The notes below the pieces were generated by a model, which worked only from the letters and a program-made list of their open reading frames with translations, searched no databases and was not told the DNA's origin. From contig JBAZSL010000001.1 of assembly GCA_041662445.1 (NCBI GenBank), positions 67,317 to 131,316 of the forward strand: a DNA stretch of 64,000 nt, in the 5' to 3' direction. This document shows, piece after piece, positions 16,776-25,740 of this stretch. The translations under genes and the position numbers were made by a program. How positions within the stretch are numbered: the first letter of the stretch is position 1; every line of letters begins with the position of its first letter. Origin of the DNA: UASB124 sp041662445. GTDB lineage: Bacteria > Babelota > Babeliae > Babelales > RVW-14.

Positions 16776-19103
16776 TCACGTAGTGCTTCCGGTTGCCGGT
16801 ATCCGCTTAAACTTTTTCGCAAAAGATCCAAGCGACTCAAGCCGGAACGCAAAAACAATAGCGCGCTCATCTCGTCCGATGCCATATTCTTTGTATTTTT
16901 TTTCTTCATAGCCAATATACATTCCCCAGCAGTGTCCATCATAGTCCAAACGTACTCGATGGATAAGTGGAGCTATGCCGTCTAACCGGAAAAGGGATGA
17001 TTTTTGGGTAGCATAGAACTGTCCATCATAAGAAAGTGTTGTCTGGCGACCGAGTGGAATCGAAATGTTGGCAGTAACGAAATGTGGAATGCGCGAAAGT
17101 AATTCGTGTGAGCATTGTAAGCTTCGGTGCTGGAAGAGGTAGCCAAATCCAAAATTAATTTTACTCACCGCAAATCCAATATTCAGATCGGACTGCAACA
17201 TAGTTGGATCTTTCCACTCATAGTCTTGCCCAAGACTCAAGCTGGCGTGTGGATGTGAAAATGTAATGTCGTAGCGAAAAGGCAAAAGGTGTTGCGCCTT
17301 GACGCCGCGCCGTAGGGGGAAAATATCAGAACGCTGGTAAAAATCGTAGCCCTGTGAAAAATCGAGCCCAAGATGGATATCGTCGATGTCCCACGAATTT
17401 TTAAAGACGCAGGAAATTTGGTTTTTTGGATAGGCACGATCCCAGTGATCCACATAATACCAGTTGTTTTGGTAAAACTTTGGTAGCAACTCCCATGTAA
17501 TTAGTGGTTGGATTGAATACACGTAATCTTGATTTGGTGTATAAACAATGCCCTCTGGCAACGCCCATTCTGCACCGTATTCAAAAAATAGACGGTAGGC
17601 GCCATGACTGAATATGCGATGTTCAAGAACGTTTCCTGATGCATGGTGGTCAAACGCTGTTGAGCTAACAAGTTGGAATGTTGGTGCAATATAAGCGCTG
17701 AGGGTGTTGTGTGCAGCGTGTACCGCCTCACTGAGGTGTCCGCGATAAAAAAGCCGTATTAAATTGGTTTTAGTAAGCGGAACTGATTCTCTCTGTCGCT
17801 CAAGTATTGAATTAACGTACCATAGTTCATATTCGCGTTGACGCGAAAAGAGATGATCAACAAAAAAATCATGTCGATAATAAAAAATATCACCGAGTTT
17901 GCTAAATACGGTGTTCCACTCAACATGAGGAACTTGTGTTTCATCGGTGTGATCTTCTGTTCCTTTGACTACAAACGCATTGGTTTGTTGTTGTGTGAAC
18001 TCGCTATAGCATTTTCGGCTTGTCTTGAATATATCCAAATCGACATTGATCAGATGGAGTGGTGCGTGAAGCCGTGTGATGAATGAATTATTATAGGTAT
18101 CATCAACATCGTTGGTGCTATTAAAAAAAAGGTAGCCAATTTTTTTGTCGGTACCAAAGTCAGCCCGCAAAAGTGTGTTGATATCGTAAATACTGTTGGT
18201 TCGATGAAAATGCCTAAAATCCTTGCCGTTGATCCAGTAGCGACGTTCAGTTGCTTTAACTATTTCTGAATGTTTTTGTGAATATCTGTCCCTTTCAATG
18301 GCATATTGACCGTTAAAAGTGGTGTAACATTCTGGTGAACGTGCCCATCTAAATTCATCTGAAAATACCGTGCCCTTGCGATCGCGCCAATCAATACCCA
18401 GCGTAGTGTCGCAATGTGGCGAAAAATATTTGTAATATTCCTGTTTTATCCCGATCCCATAATCATAATCAAATGCGAAATGGGGAATGAGAAATCCTGA
18501 CTTCGATCTCCCTTGGATTGGAAGCGCAAAATGAGGGAGACCAAATATTGGGCAGCCCCCAGCCTTAAAGACAATGCCCGAGGCGCGAACAAAGTAGCTT
18601 CCATGAATAACGGCCTTATCTGCTTGTATGCACCAATGTGGTACATCAGCGTCACAGGCTGTGTAGGTCATATCCTCAAGTTTCCATCGAGTTTCATCGA
18701 TCTTTTCAGCGATGCGGGCAGAAAAATGTCCTTCATCAACGTGAAGGCGGAGATTTTTTGCACGGCCAGTTTTTTTGAGAGCATTGAGTTCAAATTGTTC
18801 GGCAAGGATAAGAAAATTTTCATCTTCAATAACCACGGTGCGATCGGGGTTGCTTTCAGCTAATAAGGTCTGAGTTTTTTTATCTATGGTAATGCGATCG
18901 GCCCACATATGAAGATTGCGGTCGATAAGTGCCTCGACGTCTCCTTCAAAAACAATGAGACCCTCGTCATTAATAGTTTGCCGAATGCTTTTGATTTGAA
19001 GAATTCCGCATGAACGAGCAAGGTCACCAAAAACTGCGTGTAAATGTGCACAAGGCAATAAGCTCCAGAGTGTTATAAGGAGCAGTTGGATAGGGCGTTT
19101 CAA
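16776..19103 (-). CDS. lptD: LPS-assembly protein LptD (OstA-like)
   Basis: Outer-membrane beta-barrel that inserts lipopolysaccharide into the outer leaflet. The 775-residue protein has a signal peptide (LLLITLWSLLPCAHLHA), an OstA/LptA-like jellyroll at about residues 35-200 (GLIVFEGDVEALI, MWADRITIDKKTQTLLA) and a long barrel region rich in aromatic alternating strands. The region IFGLPHFALPIQG followed by GFLIPHFAFDYDYGIGIKQ is typical of LptD. The start codon is TTG and overlaps the recR stop as TTGA, implying coupled translation. Its presence implies an outer membrane with LPS or a related glycolipid. Confidence 0.88.
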   Translation of the reverse strand: MKRPIQLLLITLWSLLPCAHLHAVFGDLARSCGILQIKSIRQTINDEGLIVFEGDVEALIDRNLHMWADRITIDKKTQTLLAESNPDRTVVIEDENFLILAEQFELNALKKTGRAKNLRLHVDEGHFSARIAEKIDETRWKLEDMTYTACDADVPHWCIQADKAVIHGSYFVRASGIVFKAGGCPIFGLPHFALPIQGRSKSGFLIPHFAFDYDYGIGIKQEYYKYFSPHCDTTLGIDWRDRKGTVFSDEFRWARSPECYTTFNGQYAIERDRYSQKHSEIVKATERRYWINGKDFRHFHRTNSIYDINTLLRADFGTDKKIGYLFFNSTNDVDDTYNNSFITRLHAPLHLINVDLDIFKTSRKCYSEFTQQQTNAFVVKGTEDHTDETQVPHVEWNTVFSKLGDIFYYRHDFFVDHLFSRQREYELWYVNSILERQRESVPLTKTNLIRLFYRGHLSEAVHAAHNTLSAYIAPTFQLVSSTAFDHHASGNVLEHRIFSHGAYRLFFEYGAEWALPEGIVYTPNQDYVYSIQPLITWELLPKFYQNNWYYVDHWDRAYPKNQISCVFKNSWDIDDIHLGLDFSQGYDFYQRSDIFPLRRGVKAQHLLPFRYDITFSHPHASLSLGQDYEWKDPTMLQSDLNIGFAVSKINFGFGYLFQHRSLQCSHELLSRIPHFVTANISIPLGRQTTLSYDGQFYATQKSSLFRLDGIAPLIHRVRLDYDGHCWGMYIGYEEKKYKEYGIGRDERAIVFAFRLESLGSFAKKFKRIPATGSTT

Positions 19104-19699
19104 AATGGTTGTCTACCTAATAATGCTTTGCCGATTGTTACGCGATCCATGTACTCAAGCGTTGAACCAGTTGGCACGCCGCTTGCAAGTTTTGAAAGAT
19201 GGACAGATTTTTTGTCGAGTTTCGACCAGATGTAGCTAGCTGTTGCTTCACCCTCTGGAGTTGGATTGGTTGCAAAGATGACTTCCTTGACGGTTGAATC
19301 AAGACGTTTGAGGAATGCTGGGATAGTCAGTTGATTTGGTCCAATACCCTCAAGAGGACAAAGAGCCCCTCCAAGTACATGATAAACTCCGTTATATTCG
19401 CCTGCATTTTCTATGGCAAAAAGATCGTACCATGTCTCAACGACACAAATAATGCTGTGATTCCGTCGTTGGTTCGTGCAAATAGTGCAGAGATCACCGT
19501 CTTCGGCCCAGTTGCAGCAGCGCAAGCACGGGTGTAGCTTTTTTTTTGCTTCAAGAATAGTGGCACACAAATGTTCGACTGCCGCACTATCGCTGGTGAG
19601 AAAATGAATAGCAACTTTGTACACGTTTTTTGACGCAAGATAAGGAACGCGTTGCAACTGTCGAATGAGCTGTTGAAACGCTGGTAATTGCCAAAACAT
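19100..19699 (-). CDS. recR: Recombination protein RecR
   Basis: RecR acts with RecF/RecO to load RecA at single-stranded gaps. The 199-residue protein has an N-terminal helix-hairpin-helix region (LQRVPYLASKNVYKVAIHFL), a four-cysteine zinc finger (CLRCCNWAEDGDLCTIC, residues about 58-74), then a Toprim domain (ICVVETWYDLFAIE, and VIFATNPTPEGEATASYI) and a C-terminal VPTGSTLEYMDRVTIGKAL, all standard RecR. It lies 9 bases after yidC and overlaps lptD by 4 bases. The Shine-Dalgarno (AGGCAA) is weak. Confidence 0.96.
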   Translation of the reverse strand: MFWQLPAFQQLIRQLQRVPYLASKNVYKVAIHFLTSDSAAVEHLCATILEAKKKLHPCLRCCNWAEDGDLCTICTNQRRNHSIICVVETWYDLFAIENAGEYNGVYHVLGGALCPLEGIGPNQLTIPAFLKRLDSTVKEVIFATNPTPEGEATASYIWSKLDKKSVHLSKLASGVPTGSTLEYMDRVTIGKALLGRQPF

Positions 19700-19708
19700 T
19701 GTCGTTGC

Positions 19709-21316
19709 CTACGAGAAGAAATACTTTCTTACGTAATCTTCACCAATGGACAGAACGTTGTTAATGAGCCAGTACAGAACAAGGCCTGCAGGGAAGCCTG
19801 CAAAAACTACCGTCATGAGAAGTGCCATGAAGATCATGATAACACGTTGCTTTTCATCTGCCGGTGGGGTGACTTTTTGCTGCCAAAGCATTGAAAGTCC
19901 CATGAGTATTGGTGTCACGTAGTAAGGATCCTTGGCAGATAGGTCGGTAATCCAACCAATGAAAGGAGCTTGGTAGAGATCGAGATAATTGTTAAGAACT
20001 CGATAGAGAGCAAACAAAATTGGCGCCTGGATGAGGAGCGGTAGGCATCCGATAAGCCCTCCCGCTTGTGAGATTTGATGGTCCTGGCAAAATTTTGTTA
20101 TCTCTTCATTTTGCATTTTGAGGTCATGACGATATTTGGCGCGTATTTTATTAATTGAAGGCAGATAGTGTTGATAGGCTTCGGTCTTCTTACGCGAATA
20201 AATTGAGAGTGGCGTAAAGGGAAGCTTAAGAAGAATAGTCATAAGAATAATTGCCCACCCGAAGTTGCCAATAAAGCCATTGATGTAAGAAAGTAGTTTG
20301 AGCAACAACTTGCATAACCATGAAAGCCATCCGAAGGACAAAAGCTCTTCAAGTCGGCTATCGACATGGTCCAAATGATCAGAAAGCTTTGGTCCCATAT
20401 AAAATGAGAGCTTCCAAGAACTTTGCTGAGAAATCAGTTCAGGGCCCTCAAGAATTGAAGAGAGATCGTGAGCGTCGAATTGTTTGACATAAGCACGTTG
20501 TACAAAGTGAGCGGGATCGCCGATAAGTGTGTGAACAAAGTAGCGATCTTGTGCACCAAAAATTGGTTTTGGCTGTTGCCATGACCATGCCAGATCTTTT
20601 GCTTGGGCTGGGTCTGTTGTATCAAGTGTTTGTTTTTCATCATTCCAGGCGCACAGCGTTATTTTATCATCGGTGATCTCTCCTACGAGTGGAGCCGAGA
20701 AAAAGAGACGCGGTTTAAGGGCAGGAATTGAGGTTCCTTTTGGTTCGAAACGAAGATCGAGGTCTACTTGGTAACTGTCATTGTGGAAAATATACGTTTT
20801 AACGATGCCCCAGCTTTCATTTTCGGTTCTAAAGGTGACATGCGTTGAGTTTTTCTCTTTATGAGAGTCAACCAATGTGTAGAGGTAAGGGGTCTTGGTA
20901 TCGAGGGCCAGGAGAAAACAGCCTTTTTTGCGCTGATTGGCATCAAAGGCGCCCTTATTAAAAATGGTTCTGAGGGGTGAGCCACTTTTGCCGGGATGCC
21001 CTTTGAAGTCGAGTGTAGTGAGAATTGCTCCGTAGGTCGATAATGTTGCTGTGCAATAGTCGGTATCTATCGTAACTACCTGTTCAGGAGTTGACAGCTT
21101 TTGCTCGGCGAATTCTACGGTAAGATTGAGGGGTTTAAAAAGCTCCTGGGCTGTGGGAACCTTAAACGCTTGACCCTGCGGCGCAGGCTGTGCTTGTTGC
21201 CCAACGGCCACAGGCCCGCCTGTTGCTTGAGGTGGTACTTTTTTTGCAACGTAATAATTGAAGATCCATACGGTTGCCAGGGAGAGTCCGAGGGCAACGA
21301 GTAGCTTTTTATCCAT
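19709..21316 (-). CDS. yidC: Membrane protein insertase YidC
   Basis: Inserts and folds inner-membrane proteins, alone or with SecYEG. The 535-residue protein is the Gram-negative type: an N-terminal membrane anchor, a large periplasmic beta domain (residues about 60-330) and the conserved five-helix 60KD_IMP region (about 345-530), with WAIILMTILLKLPFTPLSIYSRK, the ILMGLSMLWQQKVTPP segment and a C-terminal FPAGLVLYWLINN. The ATG follows GAAGGTAA. It heads the yidC-recR-lptD unit and is divergent from the BamD-like gene across a 197-base gap. Confidence 0.96.
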   Translation of the reverse strand: MDKKLLVALGLSLATVWIFNYYVAKKVPPQATGGPVAVGQQAQPAPQGQAFKVPTAQELFKPLNLTVEFAEQKLSTPEQVVTIDTDYCTATLSTYGAILTTLDFKGHPGKSGSPLRTIFNKGAFDANQRKKGCFLLALDTKTPYLYTLVDSHKEKNSTHVTFRTENESWGIVKTYIFHNDSYQVDLDLRFEPKGTSIPALKPRLFFSAPLVGEITDDKITLCAWNDEKQTLDTTDPAQAKDLAWSWQQPKPIFGAQDRYFVHTLIGDPAHFVQRAYVKQFDAHDLSSILEGPELISQQSSWKLSFYMGPKLSDHLDHVDSRLEELLSFGWLSWLCKLLLKLLSYINGFIGNFGWAIILMTILLKLPFTPLSIYSRKKTEAYQHYLPSINKIRAKYRHDLKMQNEEITKFCQDHQISQAGGLIGCLPLLIQAPILFALYRVLNNYLDLYQAPFIGWITDLSAKDPYYVTPILMGLSMLWQQKVTPPADEKQRVIMIFMALLMTVVFAGFPAGLVLYWLINNVLSIGEDYVRKYFFS

Positions 21317-21513
21317 GATTTACCTTCGTTTGTTTAAAAAACACTTATAAAGGCGTTTGAAAGCGCCATTGTAACAGAGAACCATCGATCTTTCCAGTAT
21401 GATGACAAGGGTCATTATGGCTTCCGGCTGCTGGTTTGCAAAAAAAAACTAGAATGATAGCCTGTTATAGATATCAAACGTGAGCATTTCTCCTAACATT
21501 GTAGGCGTACATT

Positions 21514-22299
21514 ATGGTAATAAACATGAGTAATGTCTTCAAAAAAAACGTTACTATTGCCGCAAGCATGGCTTTTCTTGCCCTGGTACTTGGTTGTGCC
21601 AAAGAGCAGAAAAAAGAAACGATGTCATTTGATGAGCTTGCCGCACGTGCTGAAAGTGCTGCTAAAACAAAGAAGCGCGATGATGCCATTGTGTTTTTGG
21701 ATGAGGCCCTCAGTCGTTTTGGTGATCATGCAAAAATCCATAATGTTAAGATCGGCCTTGCCGATGTACAATTCGACAATAAAAATTATCCAGTAGCACA
21801 AGAGCTTTACGAGCATTTCAATCAGTTTTATCCTGCTGATCCACGTGCTGAATATGCAAAATATAAATCGATTTTATCGATGTATCGGCAGACCCTTGAT
21901 GTTCACTGTGATCAAACCGAGACGGAAGAAACGGTAAAACTTTGTCGCGAATATTTGCAAAATGCTGCCTACAAGAAGTTTCACAAAGAGATTACCGATG
22001 TCCAAACGCTTTGTGAGAACAAGCTCTTTAATAAGGAAATCTACGTTTTTAATTTTTATTGTAGACGGGGCAAGTACGATGCCGCGCATCATCGGCTCAA
22101 GACGCTCAAGAGCAAGTTTGCAGGTTCTTTATCTGTTCATGAAGACCAGCTTTTGTATCTTGAGTGCAAATTGGCGCAAAAAGAGAAAAATAAGAAGCTG
22201 ATACGCCAAAATCTTGATGAGCTTATCAAGAAATATCCAACGTCAGAGTTCACCCTTATGGCACAGGGTCTTACGGCCAAGCGGCCATTTATTTTCTAA
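21514..22299 (+). CDS. Lipoprotein with TPR-like repeats, BamD-like
   Basis: 261-residue lipoprotein: an N-terminal signal with lipobox LVLGC (Cys near residue 28), then tetratricopeptide-like helices (AESAAKTKKRDDAIVFLDEAL, YPVAQELYEHFNQFYPADPRAEYAKYKSIL), matching BamD (YfiO) in size and order. BamD works in the BAM complex that folds outer-membrane beta-barrels. The periodicity and LYEHF..YP..P..EYA segment are typical for BamD, though other TPR lipoproteins look similar. An alternative start is ATG at 21526. Divergent from yidC and followed after 2 bases by yraN. Confidence 0.75.
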   Translation: MVINMSNVFKKNVTIAASMAFLALVLGCAKEQKKETMSFDELAARAESAAKTKKRDDAIVFLDEALSRFGDHAKIHNVKIGLADVQFDNKNYPVAQELYEHFNQFYPADPRAEYAKYKSILSMYRQTLDVHCDQTETEETVKLCREYLQNAAYKKFHKEITDVQTLCENKLFNKEIYVFNFYCRRGKYDAAHHRLKTLKSKFAGSLSVHEDQLLYLECKLAQKEKNKKLIRQNLDELIKKYPTSEFTLMAQGLTAKRPFIF

Positions 22300-22301
22300 T
22301 C

Positions 22302-22664
22302 ATGCAAAAAACTGCAATTTTGGGTGCCCAGGGCGAAGCCCTTGTCGCTTCCTGGCTTGAACGCCAGGGTTTTACTATCATAGCCCGTAATTATCAAACC
22401 CGTTGCGGCGAAGTTGATATCATCGCCGCTCGTGATGAAGTAGTTGCTTTTGTTGAAGTCAAAACGCGGCAACATGAGTATTTTCCCATTTCTCAGGCAG
22501 TGACCTGGCCCAAACAACAGCGGATTATTAAGGCCGCACAATATTTCATTATTTCCAAGCAGCTTCGTGATAAAGTTTTTCGATTTGATGTAGCAACCGT
22601 GATTTTTCAGCCAGAAAAGCATCAAATTGAATATATCGAGAATGCATTTCAGCGGCGTTTCTAA
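22302..22664 (+). CDS. yraN: YraN-family (UPF0102) nuclease-fold protein
   Basis: 120-residue member of the UPF0102 family, which has a restriction-endonuclease-like fold. The family motifs are all present: GAQGEALVASWLERQGF, RNYQTRCGEVDIIA, then VVAFVEVKTR with the acidic and Lys residues of a PD-(D/E)xK-type site, and a KQQRIIKAAQYFI segment. The biological role of the family is uncertain. It starts 2 bases after the BamD-like stop and is followed by a terminator. Confidence 0.93.
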   Translation: MQKTAILGAQGEALVASWLERQGFTIIARNYQTRCGEVDIIAARDEVVAFVEVKTRQHEYFPISQAVTWPKQQRIIKAAQYFIISKQLRDKVFRFDVATVIFQPEKHQIEYIENAFQRRF

Positions 22665-22687
22665 GCCAAATATGCGGTATAACTTTT

Positions 22688-22731
22688 AAGAAAGTGCTGC
22701 TTTGAAAAAAGGCGGCGCTTTCTTCTTTTTT
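22688..22731 (+). terminator. Rho-independent terminator after yraN
   Basis: Stem AAGAAAGTGCTGCT pairs with GGCGGCGCTTTCTT (with G-U pairs) around a short A-rich loop and is followed by CTTTTTTG. It would end the bamD-like/yraN transcript before the ankyrin cluster. Confidence 0.85.
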
Positions 22732-22822
22732 GTATAGTTGAATAACTGGACGAGGGGCAAAAAAGTAGTTATTTTAGCCAGCACTCAATTTGTAATAAGT
22801 ACTTATATCTGTGGAGGCTCCT

Positions 22823-24583
22823 GTGCAAACATTAATGAAATCGTTAACACTTTTTATTGCGTTGTGCAGCAGCGTTGCTATGCAAAGTGATCTGGCATAT
22901 GGGATGAGTGAAGAATCTGTGCCTGAAGAATCAATACCTGCAGAAGGCGGTCTTGTACGCGTACGGTTGCCAGAATGTGCACATCGTCGTATAGAAGAAT
23001 TATGGTGGTGGGCGGTTAAAAATAATCATCCAGCTATGGTTAGAGCTCTTCTTGAGTGTGGCGTGGATCCTGATATTCAAGATTCTGATGGTTTTGCAGC
23101 ATTGATAGAGGCTGTGGCATTGGGCCATGCTGAGATAGTAAGACTTTTGATAGATGCGCATGCAGATCTTAATGTTAAGGGTAATCTTGGTTTCACGGCA
23201 TTGATGGCGGCTGTGGCGAGCGTCAATATCGAAATGGCAAGGCTTCTGATAGAAGCGCATGCAAATCTTAATATTCAAGATCATAATGAAGGTTTGACAG
23301 CATTAATGTGGGCTGCGTTGCTTGGCCATACTGAGATAGTAAGACTTTTGATAAAAGTGCACGCAGATCTTAATATTAAAAATAATAACGGGATGACTGC
23401 ATTGTCGCTTGCTGTTGAGGAAGGGCGTGCTGAAGTAGCCAAGCTTCTTATTGCTGCGGGTGCTCATCAAAATATAAGTCCAGACAATGTTCCAATGTTA
23501 ATTGCTGCTGCTGATAAGGGGAATGTTGAAGCAATAAGGATCCTTATTGCTTCAAAAGCACATCTTGATGCGGTGAGCGATGAAGGTGATACCGCATTGA
23601 TAAGAGCCGCGCGTGGTGGAAATGCTGAAATAGCCCGGCTTCTTGCTCATGGCATGAGGGAAGCTCATGACGTCCATGTTGAGTGGTTATGTGAAGAATG
23701 GAAAGGTAGCCCGCTAGAAATTTGTCATGAGGTGGTAGCACCCATGGCTGACCCGCTTAATGCGCAGGCTGCCGATGGTAGTAGCGGATTGATAGTGGCT
23801 GCGTGTAGAGGTAGTGTCGAGATCGTAAGGTATCTGATAGCAGCGCATGCAGATCTTAATATTCAAGATCATAATGAAGGTTTGACAGCATTAATGTGCG
23901 CGGTGTGTAATGGTTGTACCGAGATGGTAAGGCTTTTGATAGAAGCGCGTGCGGATCTTAATATCAAAGGTCATAATGGAAAAACAGCATTAATGTGTGC
24001 TGCGACGGGCGACAATATCGAAATAGTAAGGCTTCTGATAGAAGTTCGTGCGGATCTTAATATCCAAGATAATGATGGCAGGACAGCATTGATGTTTGCT
24101 GTATCTAAAGGCAATGTCGGGATAGCAAGGCTTCTGATAGAGGCGCGTGCAGATCTTAATATCAAAGACAATGGTGGCAGAACGGCATTGATAGAGGCTG
24201 TGATGTGTTGTGTCCCTGCATGCGTAAGAAGGCTCGTGAACGCGGGAGCATCGAAGGAACTAGTTGATAATTATGGCCATGATGTTTATTGGCACCTTGA
24301 ATATTCTGCGGCGCCACAAGCCCGGAAAGAGGCCGCTCGAGCGGCACTTAATCCACTCCCAGTTCCACGTCATCCAAAAAATTTCTGTGACTTTTGCAAA
24401 AAGTATTCTGGCGGACAATACGTGTTGTGTGAGCCATGCGGGCACTATTTCCACGAAGGATGTGTGCAACAACATGTCTTTGCTGAGAGTCATTACGAAT
24501 GTCCAACATGCCATGCACCTATATTTTTTGCAGAGAAGCCACTTTATGTACCTATGTCAGATGTAGAAGAGAAAAAACAATAA
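22823..24583 (+). CDS. Exported ankyrin-repeat protein with C-terminal RING-H2 finger
   Basis: 586-residue protein from the GTG at 22823, chosen because GGAGG ends 5 bases upstream; an in-frame ATG lies at 22835. The N terminus is a signal peptide (SLTLFIALCSSVAMQSDLAYG, then Met). About twelve ankyrin repeats follow, many nearly identical (DLNIQDHNEGLTAL, LLIEARADLNIK). The C terminus (about residues 522-563) has the ligand pattern C-x2-C-x13-C-x1-H-x2-H-x2-C-x12-C-x2-C, with the core CGHYFHEGC, exactly that of RING-H2 E3 ubiquitin ligases. E3 activity on host proteins is inferred, with the ankyrin part as a likely substrate binder. It leads the ankyrin cluster behind a terminator. Confidence 0.9.
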   Translation: MQTLMKSLTLFIALCSSVAMQSDLAYGMSEESVPEESIPAEGGLVRVRLPECAHRRIEELWWWAVKNNHPAMVRALLECGVDPDIQDSDGFAALIEAVALGHAEIVRLLIDAHADLNVKGNLGFTALMAAVASVNIEMARLLIEAHANLNIQDHNEGLTALMWAALLGHTEIVRLLIKVHADLNIKNNNGMTALSLAVEEGRAEVAKLLIAAGAHQNISPDNVPMLIAAADKGNVEAIRILIASKAHLDAVSDEGDTALIRAARGGNAEIARLLAHGMREAHDVHVEWLCEEWKGSPLEICHEVVAPMADPLNAQAADGSSGLIVAACRGSVEIVRYLIAAHADLNIQDHNEGLTALMCAVCNGCTEMVRLLIEARADLNIKGHNGKTALMCAATGDNIEIVRLLIEVRADLNIQDNDGRTALMFAVSKGNVGIARLLIEARADLNIKDNGGRTALIEAVMCCVPACVRRLVNAGASKELVDNYGHDVYWHLEYSAAPQARKEAARAALNPLPVPRHPKNFCDFCKKYSGGQYVLCEPCGHYFHEGCVQQHVFAESHYECPTCHAPIFFAEKPLYVPMSDVEEKKQ

Positions 24584-24619
24584 GCGAAATAAAACATAAA
24601 AAATTCAAACGACGATAAA

Positions 24620-24645
24620 GCAGGCGACGTAGAAACGTCGCCTGC
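24620..24645 (+). terminator. Perfect 11-bp hairpin after the ankyrin-RING gene
   Basis: GCAGGCGACGT, loop AGAA, ACGTCGCCTGC. The following sequence is only moderately T-rich (AGCCTTTCAACTTTC), so termination is probable but not canonical. Confidence 0.55.
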
Positions 24646-24717
24646 AGCCTTTCAACTTTCAAAATGCTCAAAGATTTCTTGCAGCAATTGGCATTGTTTT
24701 CTATTCGAAATAAATGT

Positions 24718-24747
24718 TTGATAACGGCTCGAGCGTTCTGCTATAGT
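24718..24747 (+). promoter_or_regulatory. Putative sigma-70-type promoter for the ankyrin pair
   Basis: TTGATA at 24718-24723 and TATAGT at 24742-24747 are separated by 18 bases. Transcription would begin about 65 bases before the GTG start at 24820. Only sequence similarity supports this. Confidence 0.5.
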
Positions 24748-24819
24748 AAATAAAACAGTATTCAGTTTGAATATTATCTGCGTCGACGATTATGAACAGC
24801 TACCATCGGGGAGGGTGAT

Positions 24820-25740
24820 GTGAAGATCAGGCAGATATTTTTTTTGCTTATGCTGAGTAGTGTATGTAGTACTCACGATAGCGTGTTATATGCTATGGAT
24901 CCTGATGATCATCATGTTTCAGATAAATCTGGGAAAATATTTTTTTCTTCCTTACTGTTTTCAACATCTGTACAAGCGCTGCTTGAGGCCAAGGGTAATT
25001 CCAGCGCCGGCAATATGCTTGATGCGACAACATTGATATTGACCATTTCTTGCGGAGATATTGATGACCTTATGCAGCTTATTATGGCGCGTGCTGATCT
25101 TAACGCGCAAGATGAAAATTTTGGATTGACTGCCTTGATAGCGGCGACCGAACTGTGCAGTATTGAAAAGTGTCAGTGTCTCATTGCTGCTCGTGCTCGA
25201 CTTGATATTCAAGATGTGCGTGGTGATACCGCATTGATAGTAGCTGCTGTTTTGGGTGATAAAAAAATGGTAAAAAATCTTATTGAGGCCCGGGCAGATC
25301 TTAATATTCATAATAAAAAGGGCAGAACCGCGCTTTTTTATGCGCTGGATAGTGGACGAGGGGATCTTGCAAAATTGCTCCTTGATGCAAAGGCAGATCC
25401 GCAGATGCATGATGAAACCGGACTAACTACATTGATGGTATCTATGTTTGAGTGCAATATTCATACCGTTAGACATATTATTGATGCCATTCACTATTAT
25501 GATGCAGCACGAGATGCCTTTCTCTTTAAAGTCTGGCCTTCAGCTCCTCTTGAGATTTGCCATTTGATAGGCACGTTTGATAGTTTCCTTGATGTACAAG
25601 ACAGTTCTGGACGAACAGCGATTATGTTGGCAAGAAAGTTACATCGCACTGATGTCATACAACTTCTTGTTGCTGCTGGTGCTGATACGTCTTCTCAAAA
25701 GGGCGATGACATCACAACAATTGAATCAAGAAAATTATGA
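24820..25740 (+). CDS. Exported ankyrin-repeat protein
   Basis: 306-residue protein starting at a GTG behind GGGGAGGG. The signal peptide (IFFLLMLSSVCSTHDSVLYA, then Met) is followed by six or so ankyrin repeats, for example GLTALIAATELCSIEKCQCLIAA, GDTALIVAAVLGD and GRTALFYALDSGRG. Between repeats lies a segment APLEICHLIG that recurs in the RING protein (SPLEICHEVV) and in the protein at 6402 (APLEVCELAC), suggesting common ancestry. Its stop overlaps the start of the next ankyrin gene by four bases (ATGA). Target unknown. Confidence 0.88.
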   Translation: MKIRQIFFLLMLSSVCSTHDSVLYAMDPDDHHVSDKSGKIFFSSLLFSTSVQALLEAKGNSSAGNMLDATTLILTISCGDIDDLMQLIMARADLNAQDENFGLTALIAATELCSIEKCQCLIAARARLDIQDVRGDTALIVAAVLGDKKMVKNLIEARADLNIHNKKGRTALFYALDSGRGDLAKLLLDAKADPQMHDETGLTTLMVSMFECNIHTVRHIIDAIHYYDAARDAFLFKVWPSAPLEICHLIGTFDSFLDVQDSSGRTAIMLARKLHRTDVIQLLVAAGADTSSQKGDDITTIESRKL

